The notes: a model not told the origin generated them from the letters alone. Counted from the first letter of the stretch, positions 6,997 through 16,009 are shown. The stretch: DNA of 34,585 nucleotides from Candidatus Bathyarchaeota archaeon (GCA_017883615.1 JADGNF010000068.1:1-34585), one strand, 5' to 3'. Numbers and translations are program-made.

Positions 6997-8268
6997 ATGA
7001 AAAAAACGCTGTTAACAGTTATGATTTTCGGGCTTCTGGTTTCAACGTTCGCGTTTTCTTTTTCTGTCAAAGCTGCGGAGAATATGGCTCCTCCGATTCA
7101 GTGGCAGCAAACCCTGATGAGTGGAGATGGTTACTCGGTTTTTCAGCTTGCCGACGGCAGCTTCATCTTGAATGCGGCAAACCAGACGGCGACTTTTCTG
7201 GTCAAAACCGACTCTTTAGGTAATCCAACATGGACGAAGACGATCCAAATTAGTCAAAAACCTACGGTTCTTCCATATCTTGTTCCAACCAGCGAAGGAG
7301 GCTACGCGGTGGCGGGCATTCTCAACAACCAGTACGCGCTGGAAAGAACCGATTCCGAAGGCAACCTCCAATGGACCAAACTGTACGCTTCTGAGGCGCC
7401 CGTTACCTATTTCCGCTCAATCATCCAGACCAGCGACGGCGGCTTCGCCATTGCAGGATTTGGGGAATCGGCTGAAGACACAGAGGGGCAGATTTGGTTT
7501 GCAAAAACTGACTCTTTGGGGAACCTGTTGTGGAATGAGACGTTTGCAGGTCCAATAGCTGACTGCCCCTCAACAATCATCCAGCTTCCTGATGGCGGGT
7601 TCATGCTGTCCGACGTCAGCTATTCTGTCACTCCTAACCAAGCTTACATGAGACTTATCAGAACTGACCCACACGGGAACGTGATGTGGAACCAAACTTA
7701 CGGCGACTTAGGGAAATACCGAATTCCTGAGGTCAACTGTGCCATCAAGACCGCCGATGACGGTTACCTTTTGGGCGGTTTTCTCTCGGGCAGGAATGCT
7801 TGGGTAGTCAAAACCGACGCGAACGGTAAAATGGAGTGGAACCAAACGTATGGCGGCTTAAACAGCGCCGTAACCTGCATTCACCAACTAAAAAACGGCG
7901 GCTACATAATGTCCGCAGTTGCGAACCTAACCCAAGTTTGGATACTCAAAACTGACGGGGTCGGCAATGAAATATGGAACGCAACATTTCCTGGAGCCAC
8001 TTTTCTCGTCGCACTGGAAGCAAACTTCAACTCCGTAATCCAGACAAAAAACGGCGGTTACGTAGTTTTGGGCACGAAAGATGGGCGCGCTTGGCTCGTC
8101 AATCTCGCAACGCCAGCAAATTCGCTTACAGAGACCGAGTTGATTGAGGTCGGCGCCGCGTTAATAATCGTTATTGTTGTAATCGGGGTGTCGATTGCTT
8201 TTCTTAAGCAAAGAAAGAAGAGCCGTGATGTTTTTAAAAAGTCACATACTTATTTACCGAATATTTGA
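6997..8268 (+). CDS. Secreted repeat protein with C-terminal anchor
   Basis: A 423-aa exported protein. Residues 1-27 form a signal peptide (MKKTLLTVMIFGLL, then hydrophobic to VKAAEN). The body is a chain of about seven repeats of roughly 50 residues with the recurring marks KTDSLGN-x-x-W-x-x-T and a glycine-rich GGY/GGF strand, typical of a beta-propeller-like fold. A membrane helix near residues 385-410 (ALIIVIVVIGVSIAFL) followed by KQRKK anchors it to the cell surface. ATG at 6997 is preferred because it puts the signal peptide at the N-terminus; ATG at 6949 would add 16 polar residues. Ligand unknown. The shared leader element lies just upstream. Confidence 0.8.
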   Translation: MKKTLLTVMIFGLLVSTFAFSFSVKAAENMAPPIQWQQTLMSGDGYSVFQLADGSFILNAANQTATFLVKTDSLGNPTWTKTIQISQKPTVLPYLVPTSEGGYAVAGILNNQYALERTDSEGNLQWTKLYASEAPVTYFRSIIQTSDGGFAIAGFGESAEDTEGQIWFAKTDSLGNLLWNETFAGPIADCPSTIIQLPDGGFMLSDVSYSVTPNQAYMRLIRTDPHGNVMWNQTYGDLGKYRIPEVNCAIKTADDGYLLGGFLSGRNAWVVKTDANGKMEWNQTYGGLNSAVTCIHQLKNGGYIMSAVANLTQVWILKTDGVGNEIWNATFPGATFLVALEANFNSVIQTKNGGYVVLGTKDGRAWLVNLATPANSLTETELIEVGAALIIVIVVIGVSIAFLKQRKKSRDVFKKSHTYLPNI

Positions 8269-8479
8269 AACAGAACTTTCTTAATGTATAATTTTGGAAA
8301 CCTGCAGCGAGTGTCAATTCTCCACAAATTAACCCGTGAGAAAAACACGAAAAGGGCGCTGAATCAAGAAATCAACCCAAAATAGGCTCTGCAAGAACGG
8401 AGAGTTGGCTACAAAGAGCAATTGCGGATTTCAAAAAGGAAAAGGAAAGCGGTTTGCTCAACCGGTTTTGGTTGGGTTG

Positions 8480-8833
8480 TTATGTGCCTTCAGCTGGTTT
8501 TGAGGCTTGCACACCAGCCAGGCTTTGACCGCATTTCGTGCAGAAGGTTGCGCTAGCAAGATTCTTTTCGCCGCAGTTGGGGCACATAATCGGCTCTTTG
8601 TAGATTGTCTTTTGAATGTTACTTCTAGCCGTTTGGAATGCTCCTTGAAGCTCCTTCGCTGCTACGTTGAACGCTTTCTCCATCTCCGCGCTCATCCGAT
8701 TAAAGGCATCACGAACCTCATCCGATGGGGTTGCTGCGCTGCCTTGAACTCCCTGAATGACTTTGTTGCCGCATTTAGTGCAGAAAAGCGCGTTTTCAGG
8801 AAGTTTCTCTCCACAATTATGACAATACACCAT
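8480..8833 (-). CDS. Double zinc-ribbon protein
   Basis: A 117-aa protein with two zinc ribbons separated by an alpha-helical middle. The first is Cys4/Cys7 and Cys18/Cys21 (CHNCG ... CTKCG), the second near residues 85-101 (CPNCG ... CTKCG). The middle (EVRDAFNRMSAEMEKAFNVA) looks like an amphipathic helix. No catalytic motif. ATG at 8833 is chosen over GTG at 8839. It lies downstream of dnaJ on the same strand but seems to have its own TATA box. A role with the chaperones is possible from position only. Confidence 0.7.
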   Translation of the reverse strand: MVYCHNCGEKLPENALFCTKCGNKVIQGVQGSAATPSDEVRDAFNRMSAEMEKAFNVAAKELQGAFQTARSNIQKTIYKEPIMCPNCGEKNLASATFCTKCGQSLAGVQASKPAEGT

Positions 8834-8862
8834 AAACACACCAACAAAAAGTGCGCGGAACC

Positions 8863-8872
8863 AAATTTAAAC
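8863..8872 (-). promoter_or_regulatory. TATA box for zinc-ribbon gene
   Basis: On the minus strand GTTTAAATTT lies about 30-40 bases before the ATG at 8833, preceded by a purine-rich GGGAAT that can serve as BRE. This predicts a leader of about ten bases and independent transcription from dnaJ. Confidence 0.45.
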
Positions 8873-8943
8873 ATTCCCAGAAAACACAAGTTTGCCAAAC
8901 AAAACAATGGCTAAAAGCCATAACATGGAACGTGGCTTAGAAA

Positions 8944-10086
8944 TCAGAACCTTATTCTTCGGTGGTTGGGCTGAACAGCTTCACCTGACACTTTAGCCAG
9001 CTGTTCTAAAAGCCCCTTCTGCTCTGAAGTAATTTTCTCGGGAACCGAGATTCCTACACGAATCAGCAGATCACCTCTGCCGTAACCGCGAAACCGAGGC
9101 ATTCCCTTCCCCTTTAATCTAAGGACTTCGCCAACTTGCGTGCCCGGATGAATCTTCAGACTTGTGGGCCCTTCTAAAGTTGGAACCGAAACCTCTGTGC
9201 CTAAAACCGCTTGAGGATACCCAACCATCAACACATAATGCAAGTCATCACCGTCTCGCACAAATAGGTCATGAGGCAAAACATGAACAAGCACGTAAAG
9301 GTCACCTGGCTCTCCCCCGCTGCCTGTCATGTCGCCTTCTCCTCTGAGCCGAAGCTGGTAACCCTCATCAATGCCCAATGGAATGTTAACGGTAATTTTC
9401 CTTCGCTTCTTTATCAACCCTGAACCGCGGCAATTCCGGCAGGGCGCATCAATAATTCTGCCCTTTCCTCGACATTCTGGACAAGGCGCAACCTGCACAA
9501 AAGTGCCAAACGCGCTCCTGCGCATAGTTTGAACTCTGCCCTGACCACCACAACGTGGGCAAACTCTCGGATTGCTTCCAGGAGCTGCCCCGGAACCGCC
9601 GCAAACATCACATTTCTCTGTTCGAGGAACCTCTATTTCCTTTTGTGTGCCCCTCGAAGCCTCATCTAAAGTTATACTCAACTCATAAAGAAGGTCTTGT
9701 CCCCGACTCGGACGTTCACCAAAATCGCTTCCGCCAAAGCCGCCACCACCTCCGCCAAAAAAGATGCGGAAAATATCGTTGAATCCTCCCCCGCCTCCTA
9801 TGTCCCTAAAGATGTCATTGAAATCGGCTCCTCGGAAAATGTCTTCTTCAGTGTAACGTTGATCAAATCCTGCTTTTCCCAACGTATTGTACTGCTGCCT
9901 TTTCTGGTCGTCTGAGAGAACTGCATAGGCTTCGGAGATTTCTTTGAATTTCTCTTCCGCTTCCGGAGACTTGTTCCTGTCAGGATGAAACTCCATGGCT
10001 AGTTTTCTGTAGGCATCTTTAATCTGGTCCTTTGTGGCGTCTCTGGATACGCCGAGAACTTCGTAGAAATCTGGTTTTTCAGCCAT
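8944..10086 (-). CDS. dnaJ: Chaperone DnaJ (type I Hsp40)
   Basis: A complete 380-aa type I J-protein. The J-domain has HPD at 34-36, followed by a Gly/Phe-rich segment (about 95-122). The zinc region has four CxxCxGxG-like motifs starting at Cys159, Cys176, Cys202 and Cys216 (the last two are CPECRGKG and CRNCRGSG). The C-terminal substrate-binding domains follow. It stimulates DnaK ATP hydrolysis and delivers unfolded clients. It follows dnaK after 63 bases on the same strand in the order grpE-dnaK-dnaJ. Archaeal copies of this system are thought to descend from bacteria. Confidence 0.97.
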   Translation of the reverse strand: MAEKPDFYEVLGVSRDATKDQIKDAYRKLAMEFHPDRNKSPEAEEKFKEISEAYAVLSDDQKRQQYNTLGKAGFDQRYTEEDIFRGADFNDIFRDIGGGGGFNDIFRIFFGGGGGGFGGSDFGERPSRGQDLLYELSITLDEASRGTQKEIEVPRTEKCDVCGGSGAAPGSNPRVCPRCGGQGRVQTMRRSAFGTFVQVAPCPECRGKGRIIDAPCRNCRGSGLIKKRRKITVNIPLGIDEGYQLRLRGEGDMTGSGGEPGDLYVLVHVLPHDLFVRDGDDLHYVLMVGYPQAVLGTEVSVPTLEGPTSLKIHPGTQVGEVLRLKGKGMPRFRGYGRGDLLIRVGISVPEKITSEQKGLLEQLAKVSGEAVQPNHRRIRF

Positions 10087-10149
10087 ACAGATTGACCGCA
10101 GTAAACAAAAAGGAAAGGTGGTAGATTAAGACTGTTTCGCTTCGTTTTG

Positions 10150-12057
10150 CTACTTCACTTTGTAATCTTCGCTGTCAACCACTTTTTCTTCGCTTGGACC
10201 GGACGCTTCCCCTTGTGGTGGTTCTTGTGCTCCAGATTGACCCTGCCCTTGTTGCCCTGTCTGCGCCTGCTGCTCTGCTTGTGCTTGAGCTGCTGCCTGC
10301 TGGTAAATCACCGTGCCAACTTCCTGAAGAACCTTGCTGAGCTCATCAGTTTTCGCTTTGATTGCTGCGAACTCCACTTTTGCCAAAGCGTCTTTGAGTG
10401 CAGCAACTGCAGTGTCTATTTTGGCGTTCTGTTCAGCGGTGAGTTTGTCTGCTAAGTCTTTCTTGGTTCTTTCCGCGGTGTACACCATGCTGTCGGCGTT
10501 GTTGCGTAGTTCTGCTTCCTCACGTTTCTTCTTGTCTTGTTCAGCGAATTGTTCCGCGTCTTTCACCATGCGTTCTTTCTCTTCTTTGGAGAGTTTGGTG
10601 GATGCGGTGATGCGGATTTTTGCTTCTTTGCCTGTTCCGCGGTCTTTCGCTGTCACGTTAAGGATGCCGTTTGCGTCGATGTCAAAGGTAACTTCGATCT
10701 GGGGGACTCCTCGGGGTGATGGAGGAATGCCTTCCAAGTTGAACACGCCTAAAGATACGTTGTCTGCTGACATTTGCCGTTCACCTTGTAGAACGTGGAT
10801 TGTGACGGCGGTTTGGAAGTCTGCTGCGGTTGTGAAGACTTGGCTCTTCTTGGTGGGTATGGTGGTGTTTTTGTCGATGACCTTGGTGAATATGCCGCCC
10901 ATGGTTTCTACGCCAAGCGAGAGTGGCGTAACGTCTAGGAGTAGGATGTCTTTGACTTCGCCAGTTAAGACTGCGCCTTGAATGGCTGCGCCGATGGCCA
11001 CGCATTCCATGGGGTCCAATCCGCGTTCAGGGGCTTTGCCCAGAATTTGTTCGACGAATCTTTGGACGATGGGCATTCGGGTCATGCCGCCGATAAGGAT
11101 GATTTTGTCCACTCCCTGCGGGGTGAGCTTTGCGTCTTCGAGTGCTTTGAGGATGGTGCGCTCTGTTCTTTGCACAATAGGCTGGGCTAGTGATTCAAGT
11201 TTTGTTCGTGTCAAAGTTAGATGCAGGTGTTGAGGTCCCGTGTTGGTCGCGGTCAAGAATGGCAAGTCTATGTCTGTGCTCATGAGTGTGGTTAGTTCGA
11301 TTTTGGCTTTTTCGGCTGCCTCTTTTAGGCGTGCAGTCGCCATCTGGTCGTTGGTCACGTCAACGCCTGTTTGCCTCTTGAACTCATCAGTAACGTACGC
11401 AACGATTGCTTTGTCAACGTCAGTTCCGCCAAGCTGTGTATCTCCGCTCGTGCTCAGAACTTGGAAAACACCTTTCCCAAAGTCCATGACGGTTACGTCG
11501 TGGGTTCCGCCACCGAAGCTGAAGACAAGAATTTTCATTTCTTTCTCAAGCTTATCGATACCATATGCTAGGCATGCTGCGGTGGGTTCGTTGATGATGC
11601 GCATGACTTCAAAGCCTGCGATTTCGCCTGCGTCTTTGGTGGCTTGACGTTGGTTGTCGTCGAAATGCGCGGGTACTGTGATTACTGCTTTGTGGATTGT
11701 TGCTCCCAGATAGGTTTCGGTGTCTTTCTTGATTTTCTGTAAGATGAATGCGCTGATTTGCTGGGGGGTGTATTCTTTGCCATAAATGGTCAGTTTCTGG
11801 CTGGTTCCCATTTTGCGTTTAACTTCAAAAATGGTGCCTTCAGTGTTTGCTGTGGCTTGGCGTTTAGCCGATTCGCCAACTAACAGTTGTCCATCTTTAG
11901 TGAAGGCGACAACTGAGGGGAACATTTTTCCAGCCATGGTGGGTCCTTCGGCGCTTGGAATCACTGTGGATCTTCCGCCTTCAAAAATGGCTGCTGCTGA
12001 ATTGGTAGTTCCTAGGTCTATTCCTAAAATTTTTTCTCCCGTTTTAACTTGACTCAT
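10150..12057 (-). CDS. dnaK: Chaperone DnaK (Hsp70)
   Basis: A 635-aa Hsp70. Phosphate-1 loop GIDLGTTNS (12-20), ITVPAHFDD (126-134), [12 protein letters not shown] (155-166) and the substrate-binding domain ([29 protein letters not shown]) are present. The lid is followed by a Q/A/G-rich tail that ends [10 protein letters not shown]. The phosphate-2 loop is unusual: FSFGGGTHD, giving Ser180 where E. coli DnaK has Asp194, while Thr185 and Asp187 are kept. ATG start at 12057 with GGAG ten bases upstream. It is the middle gene of the operon, 21 bases after grpE. Confidence 0.97.
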   Translation of the reverse strand: MSQVKTGEKILGIDLGTTNSAAAIFEGGRSTVIPSAEGPTMAGKMFPSVVAFTKDGQLLVGESAKRQATANTEGTIFEVKRKMGTSQKLTIYGKEYTPQQISAFILQKIKKDTETYLGATIHKAVITVPAHFDDNQRQATKDAGEIAGFEVMRIINEPTAACLAYGIDKLEKEMKILVFSFGGGTHDVTVMDFGKGVFQVLSTSGDTQLGGTDVDKAIVAYVTDEFKRQTGVDVTNDQMATARLKEAAEKAKIELTTLMSTDIDLPFLTATNTGPQHLHLTLTRTKLESLAQPIVQRTERTILKALEDAKLTPQGVDKIILIGGMTRMPIVQRFVEQILGKAPERGLDPMECVAIGAAIQGAVLTGEVKDILLLDVTPLSLGVETMGGIFTKVIDKNTTIPTKKSQVFTTAADFQTAVTIHVLQGERQMSADNVSLGVFNLEGIPPSPRGVPQIEVTFDIDANGILNVTAKDRGTGKEAKIRITASTKLSKEEKERMVKDAEQFAEQDKKKREEAELRNNADSMVYTAERTKKDLADKLTAEQNAKIDTAVAALKDALAKVEFAAIKAKTDELSKVLQEVGTVIYQQAAAQAQAEQQAQTGQQGQGQSGAQEPPQGEASGPSEEKVVDSEDYKVK

Positions 12058-12078
12058 TTTGTTTTATCTCCTATTTTG

Positions 12079-12612
12079 TTACTGCGAGGGTTTTTTAACC
12101 GCCACTTTTACAATGGTCGGTCTTATCACTTTTTCTTTCATCATGTAGCCTTTTCTAAGCTCTTCGATTACAACGCAGTTTTCAACATCGTCCCGTTCTT
12201 CCGCGGCGATGGCGTTGTGTTTAGAAGGGTCAAAAGGCTGGTTTACGCCTTCTATGGGTGTTACTCCTTCTTGCTCAAGAACCTTTCGCAAGCGTTTAAG
12301 GGTCATTTGAACCCCGTCAACGAGGGTTTGAGCTGAAGTTGTTGTTTGGGCATTTTTGACGGCTAATTCGAGTTCATCAACCACTTCTAACAGTTGGATT
12401 ATTATGCGTTCGTTGCTATATTGACTGACTTGCAGTATTTGTCGGTCACACCGTTTGCGCAAGTTCTCCAAATCTGCCTGCAGATACCTTAACTTAGCTA
12501 GATAGTCTTCGCTTCGTTTCTTCTCTTCATCCAGCCGAAGTTGAAGGTCCTGGGTTGGTTCCTGCACAGTCTCGTCTTTAACGTTTGGTTCTTGAGGGTT
12601 ATCTTGGTTCAT
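12079..12612 (-). CDS. grpE: Nucleotide exchange factor GrpE
   Basis: A 177-aa GrpE. Residues about 20-75 form the long coiled coil (RLDEEKKRSEDYLAKLRYLQ), followed by the four-helix region and the C-terminal beta domain that contacts DnaK (GVNQPFDPSKHNAI and GYMMKEKVIRPTIVKVA). It releases ADP from DnaK. It is the first gene of the chaperone operon, with an archaeal promoter upstream. Confidence 0.95.
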   Translation of the reverse strand: MNQDNPQEPNVKDETVQEPTQDLQLRLDEEKKRSEDYLAKLRYLQADLENLRKRCDRQILQVSQYSNERIIIQLLEVVDELELAVKNAQTTTSAQTLVDGVQMTLKRLRKVLEQEGVTPIEGVNQPFDPSKHNAIAAEERDDVENCVVIEELRKGYMMKEKVIRPTIVKVAVKKPSQ

Positions 12613-12656
12613 AACTCGAATCGCTCTCTTGCCTGAAGATTTTTAGCTGCTTAACC

Positions 12657-12672
12657 AAAATATAAGTTTCGC
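12657..12672 (-). promoter_or_regulatory. grpE-dnaK-dnaJ promoter (BRE/TATA)
   Basis: On the minus strand GCGAAACTTATATTTT reads as a BRE-like purine segment followed by a good TATA box, about 49 bases before the grpE ATG. This predicts a leader of some 22 bases. It is the strongest promoter-like site in the gap between grpE and the divergent membrane-protein gene. Confidence 0.6.
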
Positions 12673-12713
12673 TCCCAAAGAATGCTTGACGATGTCTGTT
12701 AGCTCTTCATTTT

Positions 12714-12725
12714 GGAGATTTCTCC
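12714..12725. repeat. Palindrome in chaperone-operon control region
   Basis: GGAGA-TT-TCTCC is a perfect 5-bp inverted repeat about 50 bases upstream of the grpE TATA box, in the gap between divergent genes. It could be an operator for either side. The rest of the 12613-12859 gap is T-rich on the plus strand with no gene. Confidence 0.3.
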
Positions 12726-12859
12726 TTTCGTTTCATTGACAATAGTTTGCATTACAATTTTTGTTTCTTGCTGTAGCGAAGATAGCTTGAAGATTTGGCT
12801 TTATTTTTCCCAAGGTTTTTTAGTTAAACCACGCACGTATTTGCAAGGACCGGGCAAGA

Positions 12860-13390
12860 GTGGTACACAAAGCTAAACGAATCTTCATAACCGCACTCTT
12901 CAGCTCAGTAATCTTTGTCGCAAACTTCTTCATACCGCCGCCAATAAGCAGCCTCTTAATCGCACTCCAAGCCGTCATACTCGCTTTAGCAGCACTTTTT
13001 GTGGGAAGACTAGGCGCAACCTACGTTGGCCTCACCGGCGGCATTTTGTCGGCTTTGTCGCGCCCCGCTTTCGGCCCATTCACTTTTGTGTTCACATTTC
13101 TCTACGGATTGTTAGTGGACGCTTTCTTCATCGTTTTCAAGGCGAATCCTGGTGAAAAAGAAGCAAACAGGAATAGGGTTATACTTGCTATGACTTTCAG
13201 CACTGCCATAATCGGGTTTGTAAGCTACTACGTAATTGCCGTCTATCCGGGAATAATTGAGTTGACGCCTTTAGATTTGACTCCGATGATGTCTGGGCTG
13301 GTTCTTTTTGTAGCGGCAGGCAGCGGAATTTCCGCTGGTTACGCCGCTGCATATTTGTGGAATAAATACCTCAGGAACATCATTATCTGA
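12860..13390 (+). CDS. ECF-transporter S-component-like membrane protein
   Basis: A 176-aa integral membrane protein with about five or six hydrophobic segments (FITALFSSVIFVANFFI, LIALQAVILALAALFVG, the FTFVFTFLYGLLVDAFF stretch, the segment after RNRVILAM, and the C-terminal helix). The glycine-rich GGILSALSRPAFGPF between helices and the total length fit substrate-binding S components of energy-coupling factor vitamin transporters. No A/T components are nearby, so it would use a shared module. The substrate cannot be named. GTG start at 12860 with AAGGA ten bases upstream. Confidence 0.55.
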   Translation: MVHKAKRIFITALFSSVIFVANFFIPPPISSLLIALQAVILALAALFVGRLGATYVGLTGGILSALSRPAFGPFTFVFTFLYGLLVDAFFIVFKANPGEKEANRNRVILAMTFSTAIIGFVSYYVIAVYPGIIELTPLDLTPMMSGLVLFVAAGSGISAGYAAAYLWNKYLRNIII

Positions 13391-13406
13391 ACATCCGAGG
13401 ATGTTC
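13389..13406 (+). terminator. Palindrome at the stop codon of the S-like gene
   Basis: GAACATCC-GA-GGATGTTC is a perfect 8-bp inverted repeat overlapping the TGA stop at 13388-13390. As RNA it gives a 7-bp stem closed by a CGAG tetraloop. Only a weak T-rich tail follows, so it may protect the 3' end or block convergent transcription rather than terminate. Confidence 0.35.
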
Positions 13407-13499
13407 TTAAGATGGTTCTCGGCGAGCAATGCCTTAGATGTTTCTGAAGACCGAACTTCCAACTTGCCGCATGATCTATTAAACGTAAAAGGAGAGGTG

Positions 13500-15197
13500 T
13501 TATTTTTTTGCGCTTTTGTTGCTATCCGTTGCGAGTGTTCTTTTTGCGAGGTCTTGAGTAAGCATGCCCATAAGTTGTCCGTCCTTGACTACTGCGATTC
13601 GTTTGGTCCCTTTTTGGCGGATCATCTTTAACGCATCGGTCATCGTTTGCCCCGCGCTAAGGGTCAGCAGCGGCGTGTAGTCTAAATCTTTAACAAGGGT
13701 TTTTTCCGGATCTTTCTTAGCTTCAACGACTTCTTTGAGCAGGTCGCGATCGTTTATTATTCCCACCGGTTCCCCGCGTTCAGTTATCAACACGGATGCT
13801 ACGTTGTTGTTAAGGACTAAGCGAACAAGTTGAGTTACATTCTCATTTGTTGAAACGGCGATTGAAGGTAATTTCATGCCGGCTGCCTGAGAGGCTATTT
13901 CATTTAAGTCCATGCCGCGTTTCCAGGTATCGTTGAGCATTTCGCTAACTCGTTCGCTTGACTTTTTGTCATTAGTGAAGAACGTGTCATTGAGGTAGAA
14001 GAAAGACTCGTCTGAAACATCACTTAGCGGAGCTGACTTGAACATGAACAGGTTTCTGTCGTCGACAAGCATCATCGTCATGTAATTGATTGGGACATGT
14101 TTTACTTCGTAGTTGGCTGAAAGTTTCTTTGCCGCTTCAAGATTGTCTAAATCTATTGGCGCCATAAGTCTAAATTTTATGCCTGGCTTATGATGTTTCT
14201 CAAACGGGTCTTTCTCTATAAGGCTGATTAAGCTCTGCGATGAAGTAATTAGGATTACGTCTTCTTTTGCGTTGTCCAGCATCTGTATTACTTTCTGCCA
14301 TGCATCTTCAGGATCCTTTATGATTATTGTTTCGCCGATTGGCACTCCGGTTTTCAGTTCTTCTATTCGCCGGTCAGTTTCAATGCCGATTTGCCACATC
14401 TGGTTGAAAAACGCTTTCAAGATGGAAATGAACATTTTGTCATTTATCCACAGACCTTCGTCTTCAATGTTGAGAATTGAGGCTTCGTCGCCGCTTGAAG
14501 CGTACAATATGGCTTCTTCATCGTCTTTTATTAGAAACCGTGGAAAGAATCTGGTATTTAGGTTCAAGTGGCGGATTTCCACTTTGGCGTGTTCAGACAC
14601 GATGCGTTTGTCTAGCCGCTCCATTATTCGGTAGTTCTCTTTGGATATGTCAGCGATTATTTTGAATTGGGTTTTCTTTTTCTTTGCTGTTTCCATGATG
14701 GAGTCGAAGACTCCGCCAATGTCTTCCTGGATAACGCCAAGACCTGTGGTTAGTACATAGACATCTTTTTGTGAGTCATCAATCATGGTTTGCATTTTCA
14801 AGTGGATCTTCTTTTTTCCACTTATGACGCTAAACTTTGCCATGGTATAGTCTGATTCGGGTGCGCTTACGGTTTTCCAGGACTCCATAAGCGTTTCTTT
14901 CTGGGCGCTTAGGTTTTCTACTTCTCCTCGTTTTGTGTCGATGAATGACTCCAACAGATTGATGAATGGAACTACAGTGAATCGGGTTGGTCGTTCAAGG
15001 GTGGCTTCTATGAAGCCTTTTTCCTGTAGTTTCTTAAAAGTGCGATAAGCTTGGACTCTTTCCATTTTTAGTCTTTTGGCGACAAAGCTAGTTGATTGTG
15101 CTCCGCTTTTGGCTAGGAACATGTAAACTTGAACTTCTCGTTTTGAGAACCCGAGGTTTTGTAGGAATTTTAGAATATCTTTTTCGCTCAACGTCAA
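13500..15197 (-). CDS. TrmB-type regulator fused to CBS pair
   Basis: A 565-aa protein. Residues about 5-75 are a TrmB-type winged helix (LGFSKREVQVYMFLAKSG, then RVQAYRTFKKLQEKGFIE). Residues about 105-260 and 290-420 form two PLD-like halves of the kind found in TrmB sensor regions (KKIHLKMQTMIDDSQKDVYV; AWQKVIQMLDNAKEDVILIT), without an obvious catalytic HKD. The last 130 residues are a CBS pair (ASVLITERGEPVGIINDRDL; KRIAVVKDGQLMGMLTQD), which usually binds adenine nucleotides. It is probably a transcription factor sensing a metabolite and energy state; targets unknown. TTG start at 15197; a second TTG at 15191 has better spacing to GTCAGGA. Confidence 0.75.
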   Translation of the reverse strand: MTLSEKDILKFLQNLGFSKREVQVYMFLAKSGAQSTSFVAKRLKMERVQAYRTFKKLQEKGFIEATLERPTRFTVVPFINLLESFIDTKRGEVENLSAQKETLMESWKTVSAPESDYTMAKFSVISGKKKIHLKMQTMIDDSQKDVYVLTTGLGVIQEDIGGVFDSIMETAKKKKTQFKIIADISKENYRIMERLDKRIVSEHAKVEIRHLNLNTRFFPRFLIKDDEEAILYASSGDEASILNIEDEGLWINDKMFISILKAFFNQMWQIGIETDRRIEELKTGVPIGETIIIKDPEDAWQKVIQMLDNAKEDVILITSSQSLISLIEKDPFEKHHKPGIKFRLMAPIDLDNLEAAKKLSANYEVKHVPINYMTMMLVDDRNLFMFKSAPLSDVSDESFFYLNDTFFTNDKKSSERVSEMLNDTWKRGMDLNEIASQAAGMKLPSIAVSTNENVTQLVRLVLNNNVASVLITERGEPVGIINDRDLLKEVVEAKKDPEKTLVKDLDYTPLLTLSAGQTMTDALKMIRQKGTKRIAVVKDGQLMGMLTQDLAKRTLATDSNKSAKK

Positions 15198-15213
15198 TCC
15201 TGACCCTGATACA

Positions 15214-15267
15214 AGTTGCTACAACTAAGTGTTACACTATGATACATGGATGCTTTAGATATATAAG
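15214..15267 (-). promoter_or_regulatory. TrmB-CBS gene promoter and operator candidate
   Basis: On the minus strand CTTATATATC (15258-15267) is a clear TATA box about 65 bases before the TTG start. Between the predicted transcription start and the gene lies a palindrome AGTTG-CTA-CAACT (15214-15226). A related TGATACA is repeated at about 15208 and 15240. Since TrmB proteins often regulate themselves, the palindrome is a natural autoregulation site, but this is inference. Confidence 0.45.
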
Positions 15268-15650
15268 CACTACCCAATGCACACTTGACGGAATGTCGAT
15301 TTTTATTAGAAAGCTGGGTTTTGTTGAACTGTCCGCACTTTTTGGGGGTATCCTTGTTTGGCATGTTTAAACTGTTTGGGTACGTGATCCATTAGTCTTC
15401 TGTTTTAGCCTTTGGCGGACAAATCGTTATCTATTTTTGGGCAGTAAAACGCCTGCGAGCTTTGCTCTTCTAATTTTTCTTGGTTCGAGATATTCGAGTT
15501 ACGTCGGTTAAAGGGTGGCAATTTGGTTAACCTTAAAAGAAAAAACCAACAAAAATTGCTCTGATAGTTTTAGGTGTTAAACATAGTTTCTGTTAGATAG
15601 ACTTAAATGTGGTTCCGTACAGCATTATGTTTGGGGTTGAGTGGGACACA
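15268..15650. other. Gene-poor gap with possible membrane-peptide remnants
   Basis: No convincing gene. A 25-codon frame (ATG 15293 to TAA 15370) encodes a short hydrophobic peptide, MSIFIRKLGFVELSALFGG and six more residues. Another frame near 15393-15467 reads SSVLAFGGQIVIYFWAVKRL and ends at TAA, like a C-terminal membrane anchor. Both lack ribosome sites and may be remnants of a lost membrane-protein gene or chance. The T-rich composition favours hydrophobic codons by itself. Confidence 0.3.
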
Positions 15651-15887
15651 ATGAATAGAGAAGACGCGGTTTCGCTGCTAAAGGAAATAATGAGTTACTG
15701 CCCGACATTCTCTGAAGCTCAAGCAGTGTCCATAATGGCAGAAAGAGGCGGTTGGTCTCTTAACGTTTTCTGGGTTCCCCATACCTCAGATGATGATTGT
15801 TTAGGAAAAATAGTTTCCAAGCACGATTTGGAAGTCGTTGCTTCAAACGGTCGTACAGTTTTCCGCTCACCAATGAAAACTCCCTAA
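15651..15887 (+). CDS. Small hypothetical protein
   Basis: A 78-aa protein (MNREDAVSLLKEIMSYCPTF ...) with a predicted helical N-terminus and a mixed C-terminal half (SLNVFWVPHTSDDDC, HDLEVVASNGRTVF). I do not recognise a family. ATG at 15651 is preferred: GGTTGAGTGGG lies a few bases upstream; in-frame starts at 15609 and 15627 would add residues without a better site. Its stop overlaps by a few bases the stop of the convergent zinc-ribbon gene. Confidence 0.5.
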   Translation: MNREDAVSLLKEIMSYCPTFSEAQAVSIMAERGGWSLNVFWVPHTSDDDCLGKIVSKHDLEVVASNGRTVFRSPMKTP

Positions 15888-16009
15888 CCAGCTGTGTGAA
15901 AGTGGCATTTGCAATCTGGGCATGTGTAGGCTTCAATGTGGAAAAAAGTGTTCTTTAATGATTTGTTAGGTTTAGAAATTTCTTTTCCACACTCAGGGCA
16001 TTTAGCCAT
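15884..16009 (-). CDS. 41-aa mini zinc-ribbon protein
   Basis: A very short gene with ATG at 16009 and TAG at 15886-15884. It begins MAKCPECGKEISKPNKS and ends CPDCKCHFHTAG, giving two CPxC knuckles (Cys4/Cys7 and a CPDC pair near residue 31) that can bind one zinc. The first 19 residues match the second mini ribbon at 33504 (MAKCP-C-E-KP-KS-K pattern), so the two are paralogues. Family members are small archaeal proteins of unknown role; nucleic-acid or ribosome binding is a guess. It is convergent with and slightly overlaps the gene ending at 15887. Confidence 0.65.
   Translation of the reverse strand: MAKCPECGKEISKPNKSLKNTFFHIEAYTCPDCKCHFHTAG

Noticed and set aside
10334-10981. A 215-codon plus-strand frame across dnaK
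   Set aside because: It is the antisense of a clear dnaK gene; its Ser/Ala/Leu-rich sequence follows from codon use of the other strand.
15902-16009. Treating 15888-16306 as an empty gap
   Set aside because: The minus strand has a complete 41-aa zinc-ribbon frame related to the gene at 33504.
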